Counted from the first letter of the stretch, positions 1 through 9,448 are shown. The stretch: DNA of 53,480 bases from Leptolinea sp. UBA4782 (GCA_002403095.1 DHHC01000026.1:1-53480); one strand, 5' to 3'. The notes: generated by a model from the sequence alone, not told the origin. Program-made: numbers and translations.

Positions 1-843
<843 letters not shown>

Positions 844-1104
844 AAATTGTTCACCTTTTCAGGTGTAAATTTCGGAAAGAAATTGAACGACAGGGCTTTC
901 TGTACTTCCTATCACTCTTCAATTGTTAAGGTGCTTTCCTTTTTCCGCTTCTTTTCGGCCCGTTTTTCAGACAAAAATCCGATGTCTTTCTCGTTTTATT
1001 TCGATGACATCGGCCTCTGTAAAACGATTTCCCTGCGGGAACGGCCTCAAGGAATTATTCGGTTGTCAAGATCTGCATTTGCGAGATCATTTATAAGGAA
1101 CTAG
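844..1104 (-). promoter_or_regulatory. 16S rRNA leader with boxA-like sequence
   Basis: This stretch lies between the nearest rRNA promoter and the 16S gene and would be transcribed as leader RNA. On the minus strand at about 917-940 it holds a segment reading AGCACCTTAACAATTG. That resembles the boxA element that loads the Nus antitermination complex on rRNA operons. No protein gene is supported here: the short frames have no ribosome binding site or family resemblance. BoxA identity is inference from similarity and position. Confidence 0.45.
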
Positions 1105-1133
1105 ATTCTAACCGAGTATCCTATGCTTGTCAA
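1105..1133 (-). promoter_or_regulatory. rRNA promoter, proximal
   Basis: On the minus strand TTGACA (1128-1133) is followed after exactly 17 bp by TAGAAT (1105-1110). This is a near-consensus sigma-70 promoter pointing into the 16S gene, with about 250 nt of leader. Confidence 0.8.
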
Positions 1134-1246
1134 GTGTTTCCACTTTTTGGTTTTTCACAAAACCCGGGAGCGGTAAAGCTGGAAGATTGTTCTGTTGTTA
1201 ATGTTTGCCTCTCGGCGAAACCTGCCTGTTTTTGGCAGCGGGTTGG

Positions 1247-1274
1247 ATTATATCGCGTATGAGTTCCCTGTCAA
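1247..1274 (-). promoter_or_regulatory. rRNA promoter, distal
   Basis: On the minus strand a perfect TTGACA (1269-1274) and a perfect TATAAT (1247-1252) lie 16 bp apart. Together with the promoter at 1105-1133 this gives a tandem pair, as is common for rRNA operons. From here to 1486 I see no gene. The rest holds only a further TATAAT-like box near 1362 on the minus strand without a good -35. Confidence 0.8.
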
Positions 1275-1486
1275 GGGATTCAACCAATCAATTTCCAGAA
1301 TCAATATTTTTTAAGGTTGGTGCTTTTCGCCCCCTATCCGGCTGGGCGTTTCATTATAGTATCCTTCCTTTTCATCTGGTACAATCCACCTGCTGGAACT
1401 TTTCCTGCACTTTGTCCGTTAATACTTCATAATGCGCTGAAAGCTGTGCAATTACTGGTTGACCTTTGTAACGAAACAGGATCATT

Positions 1487-3358
1487 ATGAGCTCACATTC
1501 CATGGCGAAACCCCGCCAGCCCGCTGTTCTTTCCTTCAAACTGGAGTATGCTCTCTTCGGCATCCTCATGGCCGTTGTCATTTTTGGCCTCGCGCTCGCC
1601 GCTTTCACCCTGGGATACCAGGTAGTGTACGCCGGGCGGATCTTCCCGGGTGTAACCGTTGGGGGCGTCTCGCTGGGCGGCCTGTCCATAGCGGATGCAG
1701 AAAGCAAGCTGAATTCCACCCTCACCTACCCGTACACCGGACGCCTGGTATTGCAGAATGGAGACCAGAGCTGGCTGGTGTCCCCTGCCCAGTTGGGTGT
1801 CATCCTGGATTCGGGCAGTTCAGCCCGGGCTGCTTACCAGATCGGCAGAAACGGCAGGTTCTTCAACCGCCTGGACATCCAGATGGCTGCCCGTCAGGAC
1901 CAGATTAACCTCTCGCCCGTCCTAGTATTTGACCAGCGCACCGCATTCCTCTATCTCAACCAGCTCGCGGCTGAGATTGATACCCCCATGCAGGAACCTC
2001 AGATCTCAATTATCAACACGGTGGTGAGCATCACCCCAGGCAGCGTCGGGCACACCCTGGACTATGAAGCCAGCCTGCAAAACATTTCTACCCAGGCAGC
2101 CACCCTGCAGGACGGCATTATCCCATTGGTGGTGCGCGAAACCAGCCCGGTGATCATCAACGTGGAAGAGCAGGCCGAACTGGCGCGCAAGCTGCTGAGC
2201 GAACCTCTCAGCCTTAAAATGCCCGCCAACCAGCCCGATTCGCAGGGTCCCTGGACCTTTACCCCCGATAACCTGGGCAAGATGCTGGCGTTTGAAGTGG
2301 TGCAAATCGACGGCACATCACAGTACCAGGTAACCATCAAGACCGAACTGCTGCGTGATTTCCTGCGCCGCCTGCATCCCGACCTGTACCTCAACCCCGA
2401 AAACACCCGCTTCATGTTCAATGACGACACAGGGCAACTCGAAGTGATCAAGAACGCCACCATCGGCCGCGAACTGGATGTTGAAGAAAGCATCAAAGCT
2501 GTTCACGCTCAGCTGGTTGCCGGCGGGCACGAAGCAGAACTGGTCTTTGATTTCACCGAGCCCGAAGTGACGGATTCGATGAACGGCGAACAACTCGGGA
2601 TCACGGAACTGGTGCATGCAGAGACCTCCTATTTCTACGGGTCAGATGCAGCCCGCATCCAGAACATCCAGGCATCTGCCAGCCAGTTCCACGGCTTGCT
2701 TATCGCTCCCGGTCAGACCTTTTCCATGGCATCTGCCCTGGGAGATATCAGCCTGGATAACGGCTATGCAGAAGCGCTGATCATATTCGGCAACCAGACT
2801 ATCAAAGGCGTTGGCGGCGGCGTCTGCCAGGTCAGCACCACCCTTTTCAGGGCAGCCTTCTTTGCCGGTTTCCCGATCAACGAACGCTACGCCCATGCAT
2901 ACCGGGTTTCCTACTATGAGCGGGTTGCCGGCGGATCCATCAATCCAGACCTGGCAGGGCTGGATGCCACCGTTTATGCGCCGGTGGTGGACCTTAAGTT
3001 TACCAATGACACCCCTTACTGGCTTTTGATGGAAACTTATGTGTATCCCGGGAGCAGCTCCATCACCTGGAAGTTCTACTCGACCAGTGACGGCCGCAGC
3101 GTGGAGTGGAATACAACCGGTCCCATCAACATTGTTGAAGCCCCCAAACCGCTCTACCGCGAGAACAGCGAGCTTTCACAGGGTGATGTCCGCCAGGTTG
3201 ATTGGGCGGCGCAAGGTGCAGATGTAAGCGTAAACCGCACGGTGTATAAAGACGGGGCTGTCTATTTCCAGGACAGTTTCTTCACCCATTACCAGCCCTG
3301 GCAGGCCGTGTATGAATATGGTCCAGGCACACCGGATATGCCCCCTCCAGAGGATTAA
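1487..3358 (+). CDS. VanW family protein with N-terminal membrane anchor
   Basis: This 623-residue protein has a short charged N-terminus, one membrane helix (about residues 20-45) and a long extracytoplasmic part. Residues about 55-370 look like two repeats of the peptidoglycan-binding-type domain that usually precedes VanW. The VanW domain follows, from about residue 385 (IAPGQTFS) through KGVGGGVCQVSTTL near residue 440. VanW is named from vancomycin-resistance clusters, but its biochemical role is unknown and most members, including this one, are outside such clusters. An envelope role is inferred from topology and from the LCP gene downstream. ATG at 1487 has only a weak Shine-Dalgarno; ATG at 1502 is an alternative start. 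Confidence 0.9.
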   Translation: MSSHSMAKPRQPAVLSFKLEYALFGILMAVVIFGLALAAFTLGYQVVYAGRIFPGVTVGGVSLGGLSIADAESKLNSTLTYPYTGRLVLQNGDQSWLVSPAQLGVILDSGSSARAAYQIGRNGRFFNRLDIQMAARQDQINLSPVLVFDQRTAFLYLNQLAAEIDTPMQEPQISIINTVVSITPGSVGHTLDYEASLQNISTQAATLQDGIIPLVVRETSPVIINVEEQAELARKLLSEPLSLKMPANQPDSQGPWTFTPDNLGKMLAFEVVQIDGTSQYQVTIKTELLRDFLRRLHPDLYLNPENTRFMFNDDTGQLEVIKNATIGRELDVEESIKAVHAQLVAGGHEAELVFDFTEPEVTDSMNGEQLGITELVHAETSYFYGSDAARIQNIQASASQFHGLLIAPGQTFSMASALGDISLDNGYAEALIIFGNQTIKGVGGGVCQVSTTLFRAAFFAGFPINERYAHAYRVSYYERVAGGSINPDLAGLDATVYAPVVDLKFTNDTPYWLLMETYVYPGSSSITWKFYSTSDGRSVEWNTTGPINIVEAPKPLYRENSELSQGDVRQVDWAAQGADVSVNRTVYKDGAVYFQDSFFTHYQPWQAVYEYGPGTPDMPPPED

Positions 3359-3406
3359 TCAATTGCACCTATGGTACAATTTGCACCAGATTTTGGAGGA
3401 AGACTC

Positions 3407-3634
3407 ATGGTACATCCCGATTTATTAGAGATTTTACGCTGCCCGATTTGCGTTAGAGAGCACGAAAACGGCGGAGCGCTGGAGCTCTACAAAGAAACCT
3501 GGCTGCTTTGCACAGAATGCGACCGGAAATACCCGATCGTGGAAGATATCCCGGTAATGCTGGTTGATGAAGGGGAGAAGTGGATAAATACACCAGCCGC
3601 CGGGTTGCCAGTTCCGCCGCCCCCATTCGATTAA
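3407..3634 (+). CDS. Trm112-like zinc-ribbon protein
   Basis: This small protein of 75 residues opens with MVHPDLLEILRCPIC and carries CPIC and CTEC pairs followed by YPIVEDIPVML, the signature of the Trm112/YcaR family. Eukaryotic Trm112 activates methyltransferases. In bacteria these small proteins are often partners or fused parts of methyltransferases, and the target here is unknown. The start at 3407 is set by a very strong Shine-Dalgarno (TGGAGGAAG) seven bases upstream; an upstream in-frame start at 3371 would lack one. An extended -10-like TGGTACAAT lies just upstream at about 3373-3381, so the gene may have its own promoter besides readthrough from the VanW gene. The C-terminus is proline-rich. 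Confidence 0.88.
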   Translation: MVHPDLLEILRCPICVREHENGGALELYKETWLLCTECDRKYPIVEDIPVMLVDEGEKWINTPAAGLPVPPPPFD

Positions 3635-3644
3635 AAAAGGAGCC

Positions 3645-3670
3645 TTTCCTCCGGCCTTTAGGAGGAATTT
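3645..3670 (+). terminator. weak stem-loop after the Trm112-like gene
   Basis: TTCCTCC (3646-3652) pairs with GGAGGAA (3661-3667) across an 8-base loop, followed by TTT. The stem is short and the T-run weak, so it may act as a partial terminator before the LCP gene. Confidence 0.35.
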
Positions 3671-3762
3671 CTGAGATTTGCTGGTTTGGCTGGCACTGAT
3701 GTTGCAACGAATAGCCCCAGCACACGAAATTTCTACCAGAGAAATGGATTACAATAAGGCCT

Positions 3763-5217
3763 ATGGATCGCAAACCTGTACAAATGGCACAAAATCCTAA
3801 ACAAAATGGCATGACCAGATCAGCCCATAACGGTTCACCCCGTAGGAAATTTCAATTCGACCGGTTAACCATCGGTTTACTGGCTGCATTTGGCGTTGTC
3901 GGTATCATCACCGCAGTGGTAGCCTTTAATATTGTCCGCAACCTGGTAGGCTCATGGACCATAACCTCGGGTCTTCCGGGCATTGGCAGTTCCGAGAATA
4001 TCGCCACTCCCAGCGGAACCGAAGCAGTGGTAGCCCTGCAGCCGGTCGGTGCTCCAACCCCTAAACCCTGGGACGGCAAAAGCCGGGTCACGATCCTCGT
4101 GATGGGTCTTGATTATGAAGACACCGAAGAGCGGCGCGTACCCCGCACCGATTCGATGATGCTGGTCACCCTGGACCCAATTTCCAATACTGCCGGTATG
4201 CTATCCATCCCGCGTGATGCCTGGGTCAACATTCCCGGCTTTGATTACGGCAAGATCAATACCGCCTATTTCCTGGGCGAGTCATACCAGATGCCCGGCG
4301 GCGGCGCTGGACTGGCTGTCCAAACCGTTGAGGCATTCCTGGGCGTGCCGATTAATTTTTACGCCCAGATCGACTTTGAGGCTTTCACCCGGTTCATCGA
4401 TTTGATTGGCGGCCTGGATATTTACATCCGGGAAGAGATCACCGTTGATCCGATTGGACCTGCCAATACAGTTACCCTCTACCCTGGTGTGCAAAACCTG
4501 AATGGAGCTACCATCCTGGCGTTCGCCCGTGCCCGTTACACCGGCATGGGAGATTACGACCGGGCAGCCCGCCAGCAGCAGGTGGTAATGGCTGTCCGCG
4601 ACCAGATTTTGACCTTTGATATGCTGCCCACTTTGATCAGTAAATCGCCCCAGATGTATTCGGAATTATCAGCCGGCGTGCACACCAACCTGAACTTGCA
4701 GCAGATCGTTGAACTGGCCACCCTGGCGCTCAAGGTTCCCGAATCCAGCATCAAGAAAGCCGTCCTGGATCAGAATTGCTTCACCTCTTCCATGTGGGAA
4801 GGCCAATCCATTGAAATTCCCATCCAGGACCAGATTCGCCTCAAGCGTGATGAGATCTTCACCACCGGCGGGGCCGTAGGTCCGGCATCCATCTCGACCG
4901 ACCTGGTGCAGCTGGCAACCGCAGAGTCTGCCCGTATCTCCATTCAGAACGGCACCTCGGATCCTGCCCTGGCGCAGCGCACTGCCGAGTACCTGCGCGG
5001 CCAGGGGATGAATATTGTCGAAGAAACCAATGCTGACCAGGTCTATTACAACTCTTCTATCTTAATTTTGAATGGAAAACCATATACGGCAAGTTACATG
5101 GCACAATTGATGTCGGTTCAATCCAGCAATATTTATAACCAATACCAGCCTGACTCTTATGCCGATATCGTGGTCATATTGGGGCAAGATTGGGCTGGAA
5201 ACAACCCATTACCGTAA
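3763..5217 (+). CDS. LytR-CpsA-Psr (LCP) family cell-wall polymer ligase
   Basis: LCP enzymes move undecaprenyl-linked glycopolymers onto peptidoglycan outside the membrane. This 484-residue protein has a cytoplasmic N-terminus of about 30 residues and one helix (about 33-55). The LCP catalytic domain shows RTDSMMLVTLDP (near 128), SIPRDAWVNIPG (near 147) and ARARYTGMGDYDRAARQQ (near 255), which carry the conserved Arg and Asp residues that bind the pyrophosphate lipid. A LytR_C-type domain follows at about 380-480 (VSIQNGT-like ISIQNGTSDPALAQRTAEYL). It sits downstream of the VanW-like gene, in line with an envelope role. Which polymer it attaches cannot be read from the sequence. Confidence 0.93.
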   Translation: MDRKPVQMAQNPKQNGMTRSAHNGSPRRKFQFDRLTIGLLAAFGVVGIITAVVAFNIVRNLVGSWTITSGLPGIGSSENIATPSGTEAVVALQPVGAPTPKPWDGKSRVTILVMGLDYEDTEERRVPRTDSMMLVTLDPISNTAGMLSIPRDAWVNIPGFDYGKINTAYFLGESYQMPGGGAGLAVQTVEAFLGVPINFYAQIDFEAFTRFIDLIGGLDIYIREEITVDPIGPANTVTLYPGVQNLNGATILAFARARYTGMGDYDRAARQQQVVMAVRDQILTFDMLPTLISKSPQMYSELSAGVHTNLNLQQIVELATLALKVPESSIKKAVLDQNCFTSSMWEGQSIEIPIQDQIRLKRDEIFTTGGAVGPASISTDLVQLATAESARISIQNGTSDPALAQRTAEYLRGQGMNIVEETNADQVYYNSSILILNGKPYTASYMAQLMSVQSSNIYNQYQPDSYADIVVILGQDWAGNNPLP

Positions 5218-5220
5218 CAC

Positions 5221-5250
5221 AAAAACCTCCGCTGCAGCGGAGGTTTTTTA
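5221..5250 (+). terminator. Rho-independent terminator after the LCP gene
   Basis: A perfect AAAAACCTCCGCTGCAGCGG-type hairpin (stem ACCTCCGC / GCGGAGGT with the loop region TGCA) is followed by TTTTTT. The A-run on the left means it may also work for the minus-strand gene ending at 5366. Confidence 0.9.
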
Positions 5251-5365
5251 TCGTCTACAAGGAATTTTTCACCATCTTGAGGGAGCCTTCATACACAGGC
5301 TCCGGTTCTGAGTCATTCAAGGGGATTGTCGCTGAAATTGTGGTCTCTCCAGACCATTCAGATTT

Positions 5366-6214
5366 CTATTTGAAAATCAGTTTGATCCCCCCGGGGTAGG
5401 AGGACCCGTCATTTAGATTACAGGATATCACAGACAACCCGGCAACCGGTTTGCTGGTATTTCCCACCCTCAGGCTGTAAGTCACCCCGTCAACCATACT
5501 GAAATCGGCGTACCCTGGACCCATCTCCGGGTGCATGCCGGTAAAGAAAGTATCTTCACCGCCTTCCCAGCTTACCGTAATCTTCACCCCAAACAGCGGC
5601 TCCTCATTCTCATCCAGTACTTCCACCTGCAGCAGCCTGGGCGGCAGGCTCGGGTTGCAAACGTTGGATTTTTCTGCCAGTATAAAGGGCAGGTTTTCTG
5701 TTGGGGCAATGGTAGTAACGCTGCGCGGAGTAAAGGTCGCGCCAGGTGTCTTTGTGACAGGCTGCAGGGTTGGTGTTTCTGTCGCTGGCACTTCCATAGG
5801 TTCTTGTGTGCTGCTTGCAGCCGGTGCCAGGGTAACAGCCTGCGTTACACCCGCGCCTTCAACCGGGCTGCTGACACCCTCGCTGACCAGGCTTTGTGAT
5901 AAGACAGCCAGCACATCGGCAGAATAACGGCTTCCTCCCTGGGCCAGCACCTGCTGCGCCTGCACAACCAGCGCCTGCACCGGGTCTTCATCTCCCAGCA
6001 GCCTAAGGCGGGCAGAGGCACGCCCCCTGTCCTGGTTAAAGGCGAATGCCCTGGCGATCAACAGCCGGTACTGGTCGCGGTAATCCTGGCGCAGGGTTGA
6101 AGGGGAAGTGTCAATGTACGAAACGGGGTTTAGCAGCCAGGCATACAGCAGCCCAAGGGCAAGCCCAACCACCAGTCCGGTCAGCAGGAACCAGTAACCG
6201 CGCTTCTCCTTCAT
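5366..6214 (-). CDS. membrane-anchored protein of unknown function, paralogue B
   Basis: I do not recognise a named family for this 282-residue protein. It has an N-terminal membrane helix (about residues 6-28) with a tiny cytoplasmic tail. A helical extracytoplasmic domain (about 29-115) starts NPVSYIDTSPSTLRQDYRDQ. A Thr/Pro-rich linker follows (about 125-185), then a C-terminal beta-sandwich-like domain (about 195-282, VLDENEEPLFGVKITVSW) that resembles carboxypeptidase-regulatory-like or CNA-B modules. The helical domain is clearly related to that of the gene just upstream (NPVKYVDTPLYTLRKDYKAD), so the two arose by duplication. Its ATG overlaps the upstream stop by four bases (ATGA), which implies translational coupling. 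Confidence 0.8.
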   Translation of the reverse strand: MKEKRGYWFLLTGLVVGLALGLLYAWLLNPVSYIDTSPSTLRQDYRDQYRLLIARAFAFNQDRGRASARLRLLGDEDPVQALVVQAQQVLAQGGSRYSADVLAVLSQSLVSEGVSSPVEGAGVTQAVTLAPAASSTQEPMEVPATETPTLQPVTKTPGATFTPRSVTTIAPTENLPFILAEKSNVCNPSLPPRLLQVEVLDENEEPLFGVKITVSWEGGEDTFFTGMHPEMGPGYADFSMVDGVTYSLRVGNTSKPVAGLSVISCNLNDGSSYPGGIKLIFK

Positions 6215-6567
6215 GGCGTATCTCCGCTGTTGGGAGTAAGCGACTGCAATTCCTGTAACAATTCTCCCAGCACTTTAATATCCTGGTTGCTGTAACCCAG
6301 GTCCTGCCCAACGACCACCGCCTGCTGCACCAGCCGAACCGGGTCATCTTGTAGCAATCCCAGGTCGTGTACAACGGCTTCAATATCGCGCTCTGTCTGG
6401 TATGCTTCCGCCACCATAAGGACATAATCGGCTTTATAGTCTTTCCGCAGGGTATACAGCGGGGTATCAACGTACTTGACAGGGTTTGCCATCCAGCCAT
6501 AAGCAATCCCGCCTGCGATGCCGGCAGCAATTGCCAGGATAAACAAGATCACCCGTTTTGCCCGCAT
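6211..6567 (-). CDS. small membrane-anchored protein of unknown function, paralogue A
   Basis: This 118-residue protein has one N-terminal helix (about residues 5-27, rich in Gly/Ala/Ile) and a helical extracytoplasmic domain. The segment NPVKYVDTPLYTLRKDYKAD is shared with the downstream paralogue at 5366-6214, as is the later DPVRLVQQA versus DPVQALVVQA. It lacks the Thr/Pro linker and beta domain of its partner. The start lies seven bases after the hutU stop, with AAGGG across the hutU end as ribosome binding site, so it looks co-transcribed with hutU. The function is unknown. Confidence 0.8.
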   Translation of the reverse strand: MRAKRVILFILAIAAGIAGGIAYGWMANPVKYVDTPLYTLRKDYKADYVLMVAEAYQTERDIEAVVHDLGLLQDDPVRLVQQAVVVGQDLGYSNQDIKVLGELLQELQSLTPNSGDTP

Positions 6568-6573
6568 AAATGC

Positions 6574-8232
6574 TTACCCTTTTTTCATCATCGGGATCTT
6601 GATCCCGGCTTTTTGAGCAAAGGCAATGGCTTCGGGGTACCCGGCATCTGCATGCCGAACCACGCCCATACCCGGGTCAGAAGTAAGCACCCGTTCCAAC
6701 CGCTTGGCAGCCTGCGGGGTACCGTCTGCCACAATCACCTGTCCGGCATGCTGGCTGAAACCGATCCCCACACCTCCGCCGTGATGGAAGGAAACCCAGG
6801 TTGCCCCGTTGACGGCATTGATCAAAGCATTCAATATCGGCCAATCGCTGACGGCGTCCGTACCGTCCAGCATCCCTTCCGTCTCGCGGTTGGGGGATGC
6901 CACCGAACCGGAATCCAGGTGGTCGCGACCGATCACGATCGGGGCTTTGAGGGTGCCATTTGCCACCATCTCATTGAACTTCAGGCCAGCCCTGGAACGT
7001 TCGCCATACCCCAGCCAGCAGATGCGCGATGGTAAACCCTGAAAATGGATACGGTCTTTCGCCATCTTGAGCCAGCGCCGCAGATGCTCGTCATGCGGGA
7101 AGAGCTCCAGGATGGCCTCATCGGTGCGGTAGATATCCTCCGGGTCTCCCGAAAGGGCAACCCAGCGGAAAGGACCTTTGCCTTCGCAGAATAACGGCCG
7201 TATGTAAGCCGGCACAAAACCGGGAAACGCAAAAGCATCCTGAACGCCATGATCATAAGCCCGCTGGCGCAGGTTGTTTCCATAGTCAAAAACCTCTGCA
7301 CCCTGCTTCTGAAATTCCAGCATGGCTTTCACATGCACAGCCATTGAGTCGAGGGATCGGCGGGCATAATCGGCAGGGTCGTTTTTCCTAAGCTCGTCAG
7401 CTTCTTCCAGGCTCATGCCGGCCGGGATATACATCATGACATCATGGGCCGGTGTCTGGTCGGTAACCACATCCGGGATCACCCCCAGGGAAGCCAGGCG
7501 GGGATAGATCTCAGCCGCGTTGCCGATCAAGCCAATTGAACGCGGGATGCCCTGTTCCCGCGCCTCATCTACCAGGGTCATGGCTTCTTCCAGCTCATTG
7601 ACCACTATATCTACATAGCGGTGCTCCAGGCGCCTTTGCGCCCGGGCCGGGTCGATTTCCACCACCAGGCCCACACCCTCATTCATGGTGATCGCCAGCG
7701 GCTGGGCACCGCCCATTCCCCCCAGACCGGCGGTAAGGGTAAATTTGCCGCGCAGGGATTTCCAGCCGTGCTGCCTGGCCAGCGAACCGAGCGTTTCATA
7801 AGTACCCTGCAGGATGCCCTGGGTACCGATATAGATCCACGACCCCGCCGTCATCTGCCCGTACATGATCAACCCGCGCTTTGCCAGGTCATCAAAGTGT
7901 TCCTGGGTTGCCCAATGCGGAACCAGGTTGGAGTTGGCAATTAACACCCGTGGAGCATCCGGATGGCTGCGAAAAACGGCTACCGGCTTGCCGGACTGCA
8001 CCAGCAAAGTCTCATCAACTTCCAGGTTCTTGAGGCTCTCCAGGATGGCATCAAACGCTTCCCAGCTGCGGGCTGCCTGCCCCCTGCCGCCATACACCAC
8101 CAGGTCTTGCGGGCGTTCGGCTACTTCTGGGTCCAGGTTGTTCTGGATCATGCGGTAGGCAGCTTCGATCTGCCAGTTCTTACAGGTAAGGTCAGTACCT
8201 CTCGGCGCCTTAATCACTCTCGCATCTGGCAT
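6574..8232 (-). CDS. hutU: urocanate hydratase (urocanase)
   Basis: HutU converts urocanate to imidazolonepropionate, step two of histidine degradation, using tightly bound NAD+. The 552-residue length fits the family (about 550). Visible signatures include GGRGQAARSWEAFD near the N-terminus, the Gly-rich NAD-binding TAGLGGMGGAQPLA, LIGNAAEIYPRL, and the C-terminal RICWLGYGERSRAGLKFNEM and SFHHGGGVGIGFSQHAGQV. The start at 8232 is chosen because AAGGAGG stands four bases upstream; an in-frame start at 8247 would put that sequence inside the gene. No hutH, hutI or hutG is present in this window, so the pathway is either scattered or incomplete. Two small membrane-protein genes follow at once. 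Confidence 0.97.
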   Translation of the reverse strand: MPDARVIKAPRGTDLTCKNWQIEAAYRMIQNNLDPEVAERPQDLVVYGGRGQAARSWEAFDAILESLKNLEVDETLLVQSGKPVAVFRSHPDAPRVLIANSNLVPHWATQEHFDDLAKRGLIMYGQMTAGSWIYIGTQGILQGTYETLGSLARQHGWKSLRGKFTLTAGLGGMGGAQPLAITMNEGVGLVVEIDPARAQRRLEHRYVDIVVNELEEAMTLVDEAREQGIPRSIGLIGNAAEIYPRLASLGVIPDVVTDQTPAHDVMMYIPAGMSLEEADELRKNDPADYARRSLDSMAVHVKAMLEFQKQGAEVFDYGNNLRQRAYDHGVQDAFAFPGFVPAYIRPLFCEGKGPFRWVALSGDPEDIYRTDEAILELFPHDEHLRRWLKMAKDRIHFQGLPSRICWLGYGERSRAGLKFNEMVANGTLKAPIVIGRDHLDSGSVASPNRETEGMLDGTDAVSDWPILNALINAVNGATWVSFHHGGGVGIGFSQHAGQVIVADGTPQAAKRLERVLTSDPGMGVVRHADAGYPEAIAFAQKAGIKIPMMKKG

Positions 8233-8334
8233 TTCTCCTCCTTGCAACCAGCTTTAAGCTCTAAATGATTATAAACTGAAATCAGCCTTGCCTGCCTCGA
8301 CGCGGCCATCTGCATCCTGGACAGGGGTGAGGGA

Positions 8335-8754
8335 TCACCATCCGGATCGCCTCTGCATACTTTTCCAGGCAGCTTGATCCAGCTTTCCTTTCAGTCCGGC
8401 TGTGCGTAAGGTTTTCCGGATCAGCAACGGCTGCTTCCTTAAGCGGTAATCCAGGTACCTGGCAGTTTCGGCAAGGTCGGTTACCACCTCAGCCTTCGCT
8501 CTACAGCGGGTTTTACCAGCCTGCATGCTCATATACGGGTTAGCCTGGATATTTTCCAGCCAATCCGCCCTGAAGCCGTCTGCTGCTCCGCCATAGTAGC
8601 ACCCGTTGATCAACTCATACTGTACACCAACGGTATGTTCCCTGCCCGACTTTCTGCCGGTGGTAGTCAGCAGCAGAATAACACCGCCAGCCACCCGGTA
8701 AAGGAAGCGCCGGTACAAATTGGTGAACTTCTGGTTGTCAGGCTGGATTTTCAT
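8335..8754 (-). CDS. deazaflavin-dependent nitroreductase family protein (DDN/F420 type)
   Basis: The protein has 139 residues from ATG 8754. The core LLLTTTGRKSGREHTVGVQYE, followed by GCYYGGAADGFRADWLENIQANPYMSM, is typical of the DDN family: small split-barrel proteins that bind coenzyme F420 and reduce diverse substrates (named for the mycobacterial nitroreductase Ddn). The C-terminus (LDQAAWKSMQRRSGW) is less typical. An in-frame start at 8841 would add 29 residues with no family resemblance. The start at 8754 has AAAGGAG directly adjoining, which is closer than ideal, so the start is uncertain. Together with the PNPOx-fold protein at 27495 it suggests an F420-using organism. Confidence 0.82.
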   Translation of the reverse strand: MKIQPDNQKFTNLYRRFLYRVAGGVILLLTTTGRKSGREHTVGVQYELINGCYYGGAADGFRADWLENIQANPYMSMQAGKTRCRAKAEVVTDLAETARYLDYRLRKQPLLIRKTLRTAGLKGKLDQAAWKSMQRRSGW

Positions 8755-8856
8755 CTCCTTTATTCTATCGCATTCGCTTTCTCCAGGTGTAATGCTGCCC
8801 GGGGTTGGCGGCACTATTAGAGAATTATAGATTCTTGCCAAATTAGGCAGGAAAAA

Positions 8857-8865
8857 TGATATAGT
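8857..8865 (+). promoter_or_regulatory. extended -10 promoter for the alkyltransferase-like gene
   Basis: TGATATAGT (TGn plus TATAGT at 8860-8865) stands 19 bases before the start codon, with a GGGAGAGG ribosome binding site between. No good -35 is seen at 17 bp; TTGCCA lies at 19 bp. Confidence 0.5.
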
Positions 8866-8884
8866 ATGGACAGGGAGAGGAAAA

Positions 8885-9208
8885 ATGAACGATATACCTC
8901 CTTTACCACTTTACCAGCGAATCTACGCCATCGTGCGGCAGATCCCTGCCGGCAAGGTGGCGACCTACGGTCAGATTGCCAGGATCGTGGGCGGATGCAC
9001 CCCCAGGATGGTCGGTTACGCCATGTCGGCTACCCCAACCGGCAGCGATATTCCGTGGCAGCGGGTGATCAACGCCCAGGGCAAAGTCAGCCCGCATGGA
9101 GACGGTTTTGGTACAGAGATGCAGCGCGCCCTGCTGATGGAAGAGGGCATAGCATTTGACAGCCAGGAGCGGGTAGATTTTGACCGGTTTGGCTGGCTGC
9201 CAGATTAG
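8885..9208 (+). CDS. alkyltransferase-like (ATL) DNA-repair protein of the MGMT family
   Basis: This 107-residue protein corresponds to the DNA-binding domain of O6-alkylguanine-DNA alkyltransferase: PAGKVATYGQIARIVGG, then MVGYAMSATP, then IPWQRVINAQGKVS. The active-site motif of true methyltransferases is PCHRV. Here the Cys is Trp (PWQRV), as in ATL proteins, which bind O6-alkylguanine and hand it to nucleotide excision repair without removing the alkyl group. The length equals that of stand-alone ATLs. The start has GGAGAGG seven bases upstream. Confidence 0.93.
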   Translation: MNDIPPLPLYQRIYAIVRQIPAGKVATYGQIARIVGGCTPRMVGYAMSATPTGSDIPWQRVINAQGKVSPHGDGFGTEMQRALLMEEGIAFDSQERVDFDRFGWLPD

Positions 9209-9270
9209 AGAACACTTAACCTGGCGTATGTACAAAGGCTGCATGAGGGGATGAAATCAAAGTTGGATTC

Positions 9271-9448
9271 TGGTAGAATTGCATCGCAAGTCCTTTGAGA
9301 CAGGTTTTAAGGTTTATTGGTACTGCAGGTACGGAACAGGTTTCTTTTGAAGATATGCATCATCCCCCGCAAAAATCGATGAGTCAGTCACTGTTTTCAA
9401 AGAAACCGGGCTTCAAGTAGTACCTTGCATGATAAGGAATGGAGAAAA
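9271..9448 (+). promoter_or_regulatory. clpC promoter and structured leader
   Basis: An extended -10 TGGTAGAAT (TAGAAT at 9274-9279) gives a leader of about 160 nt. In it GGTTTCTTTTGAA (9339-9351) can pair imperfectly with TTTCAAAGAAACC (9395-9407), enclosing about 43 nt. No CIRCE element (TTAGCACTC-N9-GAGTGCTAA) and no CtsR heptanucleotide repeat is visible, so control differs from the usual Firmicute pattern or was missed. Confidence 0.4.

Noticed and set aside
847..1432. Short open reading frames next to the 16S gene
   Set aside because: No ribosome binding site and no family resemblance. They overlap the rRNA leader and promoters.
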